This document shows, in pieces, positions 33,971-42,091 of a stretch of DNA of 64,000 bases. The notes under the pieces were generated by a model that saw only the letters and a program-made list of their open reading frames with translations, had not been told where the DNA came from and did no database searches. The stretch's first letter is position 1; the number at the start of each line of letters is the position of its first letter. Position numbers and translations under genes: made by a program. The DNA comes from a bacterium (lineage in GTDB: Bacteria > Electryoneota > RPQS01), in contig JAHDVH010000002.1 of assembly GCA_023382385.1 (NCBI GenBank), positions 386,219-450,218 on the forward strand, given 5' to 3'.

Positions 33971-35653
33971 TCACTTTAGGAACACTATCTTGCGTGTTTC
34001 AACTGCAGATCGATCTGAGGCCCGCAAGAAGTAGATTCCACCTGCGAGCGTTCGTGGTGCCTCAAACATTAGCTCCCCGCCGGATAGATTTCCTGTATGC
34101 ACAACAGCTTGCTCTCTGCCCAGAATGTCAAACAGAGTTAGTTTGAAATCCTGACGAGTGAACCCGGCCAATTCAATCTTCAAAGTCGAGTTAAACGGAT
34201 TGGGAAAAACGGACAAGAGCCTCCATGTCGAATTGACTCCTGGACTCAGGCGTCGGAAATCGCTTGACATCGACGTGTCAGGCGGCTCCATCAGCCACGG
34301 TTCAAACTCAACGATACTCAAAAGTAGAGTATCACCTTGTCCATCTGGATTCCTCGTCGGATGGAAGGGTCCGCTTTCGTGGCCCCACCAGTTGTTGCGA
34401 GCATCAATCGTCGGGGGATTCGGAATCCACGCTTCGCGATAGAAAACGGTGCCGACATTATCCTCAAAGACATTTGAATCAAGTCTTCCCGGCATAGGGC
34501 CTTGGTTGTCAAAGGAGAAAACAGAACCGCCGCTATTCCCATCCTGTTGATTGCCAGTGAAGATGTTGTGATGAAAGAACACACTTCCAGAGGGAACAAT
34601 ACATGCCCCGCGAGCGCCATACCCATCTCGAACAATGTTGTGTGAGAACTCACCTTGACAATCCCACAGGTAGACAGCGCCGACCCGGTCAAGCATGGTA
34701 TGTGATTCTATTACATTACCTGAGAAGAATGGGACACCAAACCGTCGAAAATCAAAGATAACAACAGCCGCATCATTTGATGTGTTGCCACGAAATATGC
34801 AATTTCGAGTCTCCACATTACCCAGAGTCAGCAAGTGGCATGCACCAAAGAACTGAAATGACCACGGATTTCCGTTTGTCTCAAACAAACAGCCTTGCAC
34901 AAGTGAATTGTCGCTTTCCAAGACAGCAGCACCCATTATACCCCCGCACTGGCGTAATGTACAAGCTACCATCATCGCGTATCCACCCAAGTGGGCACCA
35001 CCCGCAGACTCCCGAGAGGTACACGCTTCCATCGTACAGAACTGCAAGATCGCGGCAGATTGAAAAGTGAAGAGGCCGCCGCCAAACCGATCTGCATTGC
35101 AATTCTGTAGAGAACTATATTGTATATCCAGAAGGCCTTCTGCAGAGTCGGGAGTATTAGACATAACCGCAATGCCTCCGCCTCGTTGCGCACTACAATT
35201 CATGATACGGGAGTTTCTGATCACGACACGACTGGCATTCGTATGAAGTCCGCCTCCGGCAATCCAATCATCGGACGGACCATGCCAGACCGTACCTCGT
35301 CCCTCCCAGAGAGTAAGACCAATCATCGTCAGACTATCAGTCATGGGGAGCGAAACAATGAAGCAACTCGCGCTGTCAGGATCGGCAAGCTCCGCCTCAA
35401 CGATTGTGGCAATTATGTGACTGGAATCTCCCTCGAGAAGATACGCGCTGGCGATTACGATCGAGTGATCAAGCACACGTACAGACTCTCGGTACACGCC
35501 GTCGCGAAGTAGTATCGTATCACCTGCACTCGCCTCTCTAATTGTCGCGGAGATTGAATAGCTGGAGTCGATCTCAATCACCGCGCATAAACCCTCACCA
35601 ACAATGCTTAGTGGCAAGATCAAAAAACAGTGCGCGATGCAATTAGCACACAT
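33971..35653 (-). CDS. Secreted right-handed beta-helix protein with T9SS sorting domain (copy A)
   Basis: About 560 residues. Signal peptide (MCANCIAHCFLILPLSI...), then a beta-helix with ISATIREASAGDTILLRDGVYRESV as first rungs and many N-x-x-D/N-N turns (for example SNVFEDNVGTVFYRE), ending in NNWWGHESGPFHPTRNPDGQG. The last 80 residues are a T9SS domain (FPNPFNSTLKIEL). The ATG at 35653 has GGAG upstream; a GTG at 35668 overlaps the preceding gene's stop by 4 bases. It should be a cell-surface protein; its target is unknown. Copy B (36369-38051) has the same layout and the same NYWGHESGP-type motif. Confidence 0.82.
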   Translation of the reverse strand: MCANCIAHCFLILPLSIVGEGLCAVIEIDSSYSISATIREASAGDTILLRDGVYRESVRVLDHSIVIASAYLLEGDSSHIIATIVEAELADPDSASCFIVSLPMTDSLTMIGLTLWEGRGTVWHGPSDDWIAGGGLHTNASRVVIRNSRIMNCSAQRGGGIAVMSNTPDSAEGLLDIQYSSLQNCNADRFGGGLFTFQSAAILQFCTMEACTSRESAGGAHLGGYAMMVACTLRQCGGIMGAAVLESDNSLVQGCLFETNGNPWSFQFFGACHLLTLGNVETRNCIFRGNTSNDAAVVIFDFRRFGVPFFSGNVIESHTMLDRVGAVYLWDCQGEFSHNIVRDGYGARGACIVPSGSVFFHHNIFTGNQQDGNSGGSVFSFDNQGPMPGRLDSNVFEDNVGTVFYREAWIPNPPTIDARNNWWGHESGPFHPTRNPDGQGDTLLLSIVEFEPWLMEPPDTSMSSDFRRLSPGVNSTWRLLSVFPNPFNSTLKIELAGFTRQDFKLTLFDILGREQAVVHTGNLSGGELMFEAPRTLAGGIYFLRASDRSAVETRKIVFLK

Positions 35654-35664
35654 CATCACTCCAC

Positions 35665-36093
35665 TCACTGGCTAGGCTGTTGCGGACATAATGCTTGCTG
35701 ATAGTACTGACTATTGTTGTCATATCCTATACAGGTAGCTTCTCCTCCTGATGCGATCGTAGCGCTCGCATCGTAAGACACTGCTCCTCCTCCAATCTGG
35801 ACCCAGCCGGAAGAACACTTAGATCTGGGACCTGTTGACTGCACTGCCGCCACACAGCGAACTTGACCGTTTTGCACAATTTGCGAGATCGCAGTGGAAC
35901 CAAGCGTCGCTGTTGCAAATACATAGTGCACACCAGAATATGACGGCCAAAGAACCACGCTTTCGTTATCGTGCTGCGTGAAGGTGAATTTCTGATCTCA
36001 TGCATCTACTCTAAATGTGGCGGCGAGTAGAAGCAGAACCCCGGCGAAGATTGCTGGAAGTTGTGTGCTCTTCACTTCGTCTAAGTACTTCAT
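35665..36093 (-). pseudogene. Small secreted protein interrupted by in-frame TGA
   Basis: A strong start (GGAGAGG six bases before the ATG at 36093) opens a signal peptide MKYLDEVKSTQLPAIFAG... of 31 codons, ending VDA. Codon 32 is TGA (36000-35998). The same frame then stays open for 110 codons (DQKFTFTQHDNESVV... to CPQQPSQ), with four cysteines, and ends at the beta-helix gene. No function is recognised. Possible readings are a recent nonsense mutation, read-through, a sequencing error, or restart at an internal GTG (35958). It occupies the same place as the Cys-rich gene at 38056-38493. Confidence 0.65.
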
Positions 36094-36147
36094 ATTTCCT
36101 CTCCCATGTCTGGTTACCTCTCGCAGGATTGCGTCGAGGGCACCAAC

Positions 36148-36179
36148 AATATACTACCCCCCCCCCCCGTATTTGTCAA
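36148..36179 (-). promoter_or_regulatory. Promoter with a 12-G homopolymer in its spacer
   Basis: Minus strand: TTGACA (36179-36174), then AATAC, G12 (36168-36157), then TAGTAT (17-base spacer) or, three bases on, TATATT (20-base spacer). Slippage of the G-tract would change -35 to -10 spacing. The -35 lies 86 bases before the ATG, almost the same as in the paralogous cassette (85). Confidence 0.65.
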
Positions 36180-36288
36180 GACCACATTCAGCATTTCCAG
36201 AGATTTCTTTCTTTTCTTAAAAACAAGAGTTATCAATGAGATCGGGGCACCAGCGAAAAGTGTGGATAGTTTAGGATACTTCAAGAGA

Positions 36289-36312
36289 GAGGCGAGCTGA
36301 AAGGCTCGCCTC
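36289..36312 (-). terminator. Hairpin after beta-helix gene copy B
   Basis: GAGGCGAGC and GCTCGCCTC arms (9 bp, 6-base loop), followed on the minus strand by a T/C-rich tract. Sixteen bases of its right side match the 33897 hairpin exactly. Confidence 0.65.
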
Positions 36313-36368
36313 GTGTGTTACAGAAGAGTCGGCAACCGCAGTCAATCGAGGTCACGCGTTACTCATGC

Positions 36369-38051
36369 TCACTTTATGAACAGCAGTTTTGCCGTCGAGG
36401 GAATCCCTTCATCCGTAGACAGTCGGGCGAAGTAGAGGCCGCTGGCGGATGTTTCCGGCCGCCAGTCGCGAACATGAACGCCTGCGCGAATCTTCTCGTC
36501 AAGAAGAGTCGCAACGCGCCGGCCAGTGAGATCAAATATGTCGAGTGAAATCTTCTGGTCCTTCAGCAGCACGAACTCGATGGTCACGCTGCTGTTGAAG
36601 GGGTTTGGATAGGCATTTCCAATGAAACTCTGCGGCACTGAAACCGGAACACGCGGCTCGGGAACACTCGCAAGGAAGCTCGTGTCCTCTTCCCACGGCT
36701 GATAGTTGATTCTCCATTCCACCGTGTCTCCCAATCCGCCCGGATTTCCGACAGAATCGTACGGCCCGGATTCATGTCCCCAATAGTTCCGCCGGGCGAA
36801 GGATGTTCCATTGAGGTTTCCCTGAAAGACAGCGTATCCGATGTTTCCCTGCATGACGTTGTAGTTAAAATCCGTATCGCCGTTTCGGTAGAGCAAGACC
36901 TGACCGGAAGGCGGCCACGAGATAGACTCGTTTGAACACTCCAGAATGTAGTTGTTGGAGACAACGCGAGGCGACTCATTGATCTCGAACAAGTTTCCCA
37001 ACGATGTATGACCAAGACTGAAGCCGCGCACAAGATTATGCATGATCATAACGGTCGTGCGCGTTCGGGACAACGCGAAGAGTCCATGCATGCCGTAGGG
37101 CCACACTCTTGTGAAATCTTCAAACACGTTTCCACGACAAAAGAAAGTGGTCAAACTGTCCGGACCGCCCTGACTGTAGATCGCGCCGCTGAGTCGCTCA
37201 TTCGTGAACCGACAAGAGTCAATTCGCAGAAAGTCGAGATACTGACCGCCCCTGTGAATGAAATTCGCCCAATGATTGTCGTGAAAATACGTGTTTGAAA
37301 TTTCCACGGTATCAGGTGGCTTTGACGCATACACGAAGTAGCAACCGTCAGGGTTGGGCCCCCTTCCACAGTTCCTGACTTCCGAGTTGATCAACGTCAG
37401 ATGCGTGAGCCGTATTCCGATTTGTTCCGGTCGCTCATCCTCGTCATCATATGATGTGCTTTCTTCGATGAGACATGAGTCCATCACCACCTGAGATTCG
37501 ACACTCCGGACTGCTGCGCCGAACCTGTTTGCACCACAGAATGTGAACGAACAATTAGAGATAGAAGTCACGGATTGTCGTACTCCTACTCCCCCGCCAT
37601 AGCCGGCCTTGCAGGAATCGAATTTGCAATGCTCAATGCTGACAACTTGACCAAAGACCCGAATCGCGCCGCCTGATTCGTCGTGACGCGCTGAACTGGT
37701 CGCGAATCGAAGTCCGACGACTCTGCAGGACGGAAGGGGTCCGCCGTCATCTTCGATTGAGATTGCTCTGATGGTGTCGTCTCCGCTCGTGTAGCCACGA
37801 ATCACGCAGGAATCGATATCGCCGAGCACTCCTGTTTCAAGAAACCTGCCTGCGATCGTCAGGCCCATGGACGGAATGCTGACCGCCTCAAGATAGGTTC
37901 CACTCGAGATCAGAACTGTGTCGCCTTGCTGTGATGCCGTAACGGCAGACTGAATACTGCCGTATACTTGAGGGACTCTTCTGACAGCGGCAAGTGAAAC
38001 TTCCCCGCTCAAGACGACCATAGTTACGGCTATTAAAGCAATCAACCGCAC
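36369..38051 (-). CDS. Secreted right-handed beta-helix protein with T9SS sorting domain (copy B)
   Basis: About 560 residues, the same length as copy A. Signal peptide (MRLIALIAVTMVVLSG...), first rungs YGSIQSAVTASQQGDTVLIS and SGTYLEAVSIP, many helix rungs, then RRNYWGHESGPYDSVGNPGG and a C-terminal T9SS domain (YPNPFNSSVTIEF, ending SGLYFARLST). I use the GTG at 38051, which follows the upstream stop; a GTG at 38081 would overlap it by 26 bases. Probably surface-exposed; function unknown. Confidence 0.8.
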   Translation of the reverse strand: MRLIALIAVTMVVLSGEVSLAAVRRVPQVYGSIQSAVTASQQGDTVLISSGTYLEAVSIPSMGLTIAGRFLETGVLGDIDSCVIRGYTSGDDTIRAISIEDDGGPLPSCRVVGLRFATSSARHDESGGAIRVFGQVVSIEHCKFDSCKAGYGGGVGVRQSVTSISNCSFTFCGANRFGAAVRSVESQVVMDSCLIEESTSYDDEDERPEQIGIRLTHLTLINSEVRNCGRGPNPDGCYFVYASKPPDTVEISNTYFHDNHWANFIHRGGQYLDFLRIDSCRFTNERLSGAIYSQGGPDSLTTFFCRGNVFEDFTRVWPYGMHGLFALSRTRTTVMIMHNLVRGFSLGHTSLGNLFEINESPRVVSNNYILECSNESISWPPSGQVLLYRNGDTDFNYNVMQGNIGYAVFQGNLNGTSFARRNYWGHESGPYDSVGNPGGLGDTVEWRINYQPWEEDTSFLASVPEPRVPVSVPQSFIGNAYPNPFNSSVTIEFVLLKDQKISLDIFDLTGRRVATLLDEKIRAGVHVRDWRPETSASGLYFARLSTDEGIPSTAKLLFIK

Positions 38052-38055
38052 GGCT

Positions 38056-38493
38056 CTACTCAGGATTGCAGTTTGGCGCACAAACCGCTGCTGTAGCGGT
38101 GGAGAAGTACACTGTGCCGGATCCGGACTCGCAACTTCCCTCGCACTCCTTGCACTTCACCTTAAACCTTAAGATATGATTCTGTCCGATTGCGTGATTC
38201 TCGACCGTCGTTTCGTTTCCGCATCCGCAAAGATCATCAAGTATCCAGAACCTAAACCATTCCGCTCCACCCACGATATCCCAGCATTCGAGCACTACTT
38301 TGTTGTCTTCGTCGCCATCATAGTGTATGTAGGTCTTTGTGACTTGTTCTCCGGAGGGAATCGTGAATTCCACCGTCGACCAATCGTTGTCGCAGCAAAC
38401 GTCAGTCACGTAGACGCACATACTTGCTTCGGTTTGCGCAAGCATTGACGCGCACAATCCGAACAGCATACCCATCATCACCAGCGACTTCAT
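38056..38493 (-). CDS. Small cysteine-rich secreted protein
   Basis: A 145-residue protein with signal peptide MKSLVMMGMLFGLCASMLAQ. The mature part has about 13 cysteines, many paired or closely spaced (VCCDN, LCGCGN, CKECEGSC, CAPNC), suggesting disulfides or metal binding, and an acidic tract (HYDGDEDN). No known family is recognised. It sits immediately upstream of beta-helix copy B, as the TGA-interrupted small gene does for copy A, so the pairs may work together. Confidence 0.7.
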   Translation of the reverse strand: MKSLVMMGMLFGLCASMLAQTEASMCVYVTDVCCDNDWSTVEFTIPSGEQVTKTYIHYDGDEDNKVVLECWDIVGGAEWFRFWILDDLCGCGNETTVENHAIGQNHILRFKVKCKECEGSCESGSGTVYFSTATAAVCAPNCNPE

Positions 38494-38548
38494 AACTGTG
38501 ACACCATTTGATTGTTCAGTCGTGAGAAGATGTCTCAAGAGCTTGTAT

Positions 38549-38578
38549 AAAGTAATACCCTCCCTTCGGCAATGTCAA
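38549..38578 (-). promoter_or_regulatory. Promoter of the second beta-helix cassette
   Basis: Minus strand: TTGACA (38578-38573), 18-base spacer containing GGGAGGG, then TACTTT (38554-38549). The G-rich spacer is in the same place as the 12-G tract of the other cassette, but is interrupted and so should be stable. Confidence 0.55.
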
Positions 38579-38670
38579 GCCCGCTGTCCCATGATTGCAA
38601 AATTCCCCCGGACCCGCCCTGTTGACAAGTTACGAGAGACTCAATGTGACTTAAAAATTTGTATTACTTG

Positions 38671-38708
38671 GAATAATAAAATGAAAGAGACGCGCTGCGG
38701 CACGTCTC
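38671..38708 (-). terminator. Terminator of FKBP-type isomerase gene
   Basis: GAGACG and CGTCTC arms with a GC-rich inner part (38687-38708), followed on the minus strand by a T/A-rich tract (TTTCATTTTATT). It lies 28 bases after the stop. Confidence 0.65.
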
Positions 38709-38735
38709 GTCAATCACAAGTCGGGAATTCTCTGC

Positions 38736-39257
38736 TTATTGCGCGGTGCCGATGTCCAGCAATTCGACGTCAAAAATCAGCGTCGCTTTGGGTGGAATTC
38801 CGGCGGGATGTCCGCGGTCGCCATAGGCCAAGTCGCTCGGTATGATAAACTGACGCTTTTCGCCCTTCTTCATCAACGCAACGCCTTCGTCCCATCCGGC
38901 GATCACCTGCCTGCGTCCGAGCGTAAAGCTGTACGGCTCGCCGCGGTCCACTGAACTGTCAAACTTGCTTCCATCCAAAAGCCAACCGGAGTAATGCACG
39001 CTCACGCGGTCGCCCGTTTTGGGCGTGTCGCCCGTGCCTTCTTTGACCATCAGGTACTGCAGACCTGAAGCGGTCGTCACTGTATCGCCTTCAACTTTCC
39101 ACATGGTTGGTCCGTTGTTCTCCGTCTTGGTCTCAGTTTGAGTGGTCTGCTTCTGTTCGTCGGCGGCACTTCCGGCCTCGACTTTCTTGCTCGCCCCGCC
39201 GCAGCCTAATGCAATGCACATAGCTGCAATAAGTCCCAATCGCATTCTTGTCCTCAT
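38736..39257 (-). CDS. FKBP-type peptidyl-prolyl isomerase lipoprotein
   Basis: About 173 residues. A lipobox-like signal ([11 protein letters not shown]) suggests anchoring in a membrane, followed by a Gln/Thr-rich linker. The FKBP domain (about 60-170) has [21 protein letters not shown] and [19 protein letters not shown], the active-site core, and [15 protein letters not shown]. It speeds folding of exported proteins. GGAG supports the ATG at 39257; other ATGs lie within 4 codons on either side. Confidence 0.93.
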   Translation of the reverse strand: MRTRMRLGLIAAMCIALGCGGASKKVEAGSAADEQKQTTQTETKTENNGPTMWKVEGDTVTTASGLQYLMVKEGTGDTPKTGDRVSVHYSGWLLDGSKFDSSVDRGEPYSFTLGRRQVIAGWDEGVALMKKGEKRQFIIPSDLAYGDRGHPAGIPPKATLIFDVELLDIGTAQ

Positions 39258-39383
39258 CATGCTCCTTTCTTCATACAAAGAGGCTGTTTTCGGCCTTGTT
39301 TTTCAGGTCTTAAAGCCGTAATATAAGAGAAATGACTTTAGGTGCAAGCTATTGATACTATTAATTGTGAAAGGTAGGGGGCC

Positions 39384-40946
39384 ATGAGTGTGTGCAGGAC
39401 ATTCCTGGAGATTAATACACGCCTTTGGCTGCGGGAGCTTGGGAACGGGCCTCCTCTGTCGCTGGCTGACGTGCCCGACGAGCACTTCGACCGCTGGAAG
39501 GAACGAGCTGTGGACGCGGTCTGGCTGATGGGCGTCTGGAAACCCAGCGCGGCGTCACGGGATATTGCGCGAGTCCATGAGGGGCTAATGAAGGACTATT
39601 CTGAGGTCTTGCCCGATTGGACTGCGGAGGATGTGACGGCCTCTCCCTATGCTCTGGTCGGATATGAGGTGAATCCGGAGTTAGGGGGCGACGCGGGTTT
39701 GGCGGAGTTTCGCAGAAAACTGAACGAGCGGGGGATGAAACTCATCCTCGATTTCGTCCCCAGTCATACGGCCCGTGATCATCCGTGGACGCGGACACAT
39801 CCCGAGCGCTACGTGCAGGGCAGCGACGCCGATCTGCAGCGTGACCCTGCTTCGTGGTTTCTCTGTGAAACGGAGCATGGCCCGAAGATCATCGCGCACG
39901 GCCGCGACCCCTACTTCCCCGCGTGGTCGGATACGGCGCAGCCGGATTTCCGCAAGCTGGAAACGCAGCTTGCGATAGCCAATGAACTGCTTTCCGTGGC
40001 GGGACGCTGTGACGGCGTGCGCTGCGACATGGCGATGCTGATCCTCTCGCACGTTTTCACCAAGACGTGGGGCGGGGAGATGCGGGAATTCTGGCCGTTG
40101 GCGCTTCAGCGCGTGCGCGAGAAACATCCCGAGTTTATCTTCATTGCGGAAGTCTATTGGGGACTGGACCTTGAGCTCTGTGAAATGGGATTCAATCTCA
40201 CGTATGACAAGAATCCGCTCGATTGGGCGGTCGGACCGACGGGGTTGTCGCGCGTGCAGTTTGATTATGACGAGTCGAAGCACAGGTGCCGGATTCGCTT
40301 TCTTGAGAATCATGACGAGCAGCGTATCGCATCCCGGCTGGCATTCGCACCGCACCGTGCCGCGGCAACGTGGATATTCTGTCTGCCGTCTGCGAATCTG
40401 CTCTATCAGGGGCAGCTCAAGGGCGCCAAGCTGAAGGCTCCGGTGCAGCTGCTGCGGATGCCGCCGGAGGAGCCGGACGCTGCAATCTCTGAGTTCTACG
40501 CGCAGTTGATGACGGTATTGGCACACGATGCGATGCGCAACGGTCAGTGGTCGTTCTGTCATCCGCGGCAAGCCTGGCAAGGCAACGAGTCTTTCTGGCA
40601 GGTATTGGCGCAGCGTTGGGATTCCGAGACAAATCATCTGCGGATTTTCGTGAACTGGGCGGACTATCGGAGTCAGTGCTGGGTGGATTTGGGTTTTGGC
40701 AATCTGCAGGGCAAGGAAGTAGTGTTGCGCGACTTGCTTTCGAGCAAAGTTTATATCCGCGACGGCGTGGAACTGATGATGCGCGGGCTATACCTCGATT
40801 TGGAGCCGTGGGAGGTGCACGCTTTTGAGTGCGAGGTGCGCGACGCCGCGGCGGTGACGGATGAAAGTTCGGAAACCGGCGGAGCGCTGCCGTTCGGCGA
40901 TACGCTCGGCTGGACAGCACGCAAACAGGACGAAACAAATCGCTAA
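39384..40946 (+). CDS. GH13-type alpha-glucosidase/amylase family protein
   Basis: A 520-residue (beta/alpha)8 glycoside hydrolase or transglycosylase. Region I is DFVPSH, region II CDGVRCDMA with the nucleophile Asp near 215, region III AEVYW with the acid Glu near 256, and region IV ENHDEQR with the second Asp near 312; all three catalytic acids are present. Region I has Ser where many members have Asn. No signal peptide, so it is cytoplasmic. Substrate (maltodextrin, trehalose or sucrose) cannot be told. hldD follows after 28 bases. Confidence 0.82.
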   Translation: MSVCRTFLEINTRLWLRELGNGPPLSLADVPDEHFDRWKERAVDAVWLMGVWKPSAASRDIARVHEGLMKDYSEVLPDWTAEDVTASPYALVGYEVNPELGGDAGLAEFRRKLNERGMKLILDFVPSHTARDHPWTRTHPERYVQGSDADLQRDPASWFLCETEHGPKIIAHGRDPYFPAWSDTAQPDFRKLETQLAIANELLSVAGRCDGVRCDMAMLILSHVFTKTWGGEMREFWPLALQRVREKHPEFIFIAEVYWGLDLELCEMGFNLTYDKNPLDWAVGPTGLSRVQFDYDESKHRCRIRFLENHDEQRIASRLAFAPHRAAATWIFCLPSANLLYQGQLKGAKLKAPVQLLRMPPEEPDAAISEFYAQLMTVLAHDAMRNGQWSFCHPRQAWQGNESFWQVLAQRWDSETNHLRIFVNWADYRSQCWVDLGFGNLQGKEVVLRDLLSSKVYIRDGVELMMRGLYLDLEPWEVHAFECEVRDAAAVTDESSETGGALPFGDTLGWTARKQDETNR

Positions 40947-40974
40947 TCACACACGGCCGGAATTACAGCAATAT

Positions 40975-41955
40975 ATGATTCTTATCACCGGAGCGGCGGG
41001 ATTCATCGGCAGCGCGTGCGCGTGGGCACTGAATCAGCGCGGCGTGTCTGACCTGATTTTGGTGGATAGTTTCGGCTCACGCGAGAAGTGGAAAAACGTG
41101 CGTGGATTACGTTTCCGCGAGTTCGTGGACCGCGAGGATTTGTTTGACGCGCTTGCCAGCGCACCGTGGGCGGGTGACGTCAAGACTGTGATTCACATGG
41201 GTGCGTGCGCGGACACCACGCAAGCCGACGTGGATTATCTGATGGCGTGGAACTATGAGTATTCACGGCTGCTTTGTGAGTGGTCGCTGGAGCATCACGC
41301 GCGCTTCATTTACGCGTCGAGTGCGGCGGTGTATGGCGACGGTTCGCTGGGATTTTCCGACGACGATTCCCTGACTCCGAAGCTGCGCCCTTTGAACGCC
41401 TACGGATTTTCGAAATGGTTGTTTGACATGTGGCTGCTCGAACACAAGCTGCAGGACAAGGTCGCGGGCTTACGCTTCTTCAACGTGTTTGGCCCGAACG
41501 AATATCACAAGGGTCGCATGGCGAGTGTTGTGCTGCACGCCTATCCGCAGGCGCGCGACACGGGTAAAGTGCGACTGTTCGAGTCACACCGCAGCGACTT
41601 CCAGCACGGCGAGCAACGGCGCGACTTCATCCACATCGCGGAAGTGCTGACCGGCATCAAGTTTCTCCTCGACAAACCGAGTGTCAACGGTATTTTCAAT
41701 CTCGGCACGGGCACTCCGCACACCTATAATCAGCTCGCGGAGAACGTCTTTAAGGCACTGGGCAAGCCGGTGAATATCGAATACTTTCCGATGCCCGAGG
41801 ATCTGCGCGGCCGCTATCAGTATGAAACCTGCGCGGACATGAGCAAGTTTTACGCTGCGGGTCTGCCCAAGTTCGCGGACCGCTTCGGTGAGTTTGTCCA
41901 GAGCTACGTGCGGGATTACATGCATCGGGACTCAAGGTATCTTGCGGACGCGTGA
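40975..41955 (+). CDS. hldD: ADP-L-glycero-D-manno-heptose 6-epimerase
   Basis: A 326-residue extended SDR enzyme that makes the heptose donor for the LPS inner core. NADP motif GAAGFIGSA (residues 6-14), MGACADTT as in HldD, ASSAAVYGDG, and the catalytic Tyr-x-x-x-Lys in NAYGFSK (Tyr near 143). NVFGPNEYHKGRMASV is characteristic of HldD. I start at the ATG at 40975, which gives the standard N-terminus; the longer frame overlaps the GH13 gene. A strong terminator follows. Confidence 0.95.
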   Translation: MILITGAAGFIGSACAWALNQRGVSDLILVDSFGSREKWKNVRGLRFREFVDREDLFDALASAPWAGDVKTVIHMGACADTTQADVDYLMAWNYEYSRLLCEWSLEHHARFIYASSAAVYGDGSLGFSDDDSLTPKLRPLNAYGFSKWLFDMWLLEHKLQDKVAGLRFFNVFGPNEYHKGRMASVVLHAYPQARDTGKVRLFESHRSDFQHGEQRRDFIHIAEVLTGIKFLLDKPSVNGIFNLGTGTPHTYNQLAENVFKALGKPVNIEYFPMPEDLRGRYQYETCADMSKFYAAGLPKFADRFGEFVQSYVRDYMHRDSRYLADA

Positions 41956-41977
41956 GTTTCGAGTATAAGCTTAGTAA

Positions 41978-42010
41978 CACAGCGGGCGGCCATAATGGCC
42001 GCCCGCTGTG
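41978..42010 (+). terminator. Strong terminator after hldD
   Basis: Near-perfect 16-bp arms (CACAGCGGGCGGCCAT and its complement) with essentially no spacer, followed by CTTTG. It lies between convergent transcripts and may work on both. Confidence 0.8.
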
Positions 42011-42091
42011 CTTTGATGAGGAGAGATGAAACAAGTTGCTCGGCGGGTGGCGAACTCACGCGGTTCACTTTGCACCCGCCTCGCGCAAGGC

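Larger units (their letters stand above)
36094..36368. other. Intergenic region between the two beta-helix cassettes
   Basis: It holds the leader and poly-G promoter of the TGA-interrupted gene (36148-36179) and the terminator of copy B (36289-36312). The rest is AT-rich with no gene. Confidence 0.5.

Noticed and set aside
35998-36000. Selenocysteine or recoded TGA
   Set aside because: No selenium-related context or obvious SECIS-like hairpin follows, and other genes here use TGA as an ordinary stop (for example tyrS). A nonsense mutation, read-through or sequence error is simpler.
38494-38538. Longer N-terminus of the Cys-rich protein
   Set aside because: The ATG at 38493 starts a clean signal peptide and gives a -35 distance matching the sister cassette.
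40861-40974. Upstream extension of the hldD frame
   Set aside because: It overlaps the GH13 gene and adds residues with no family counterpart before the NADP-binding start.
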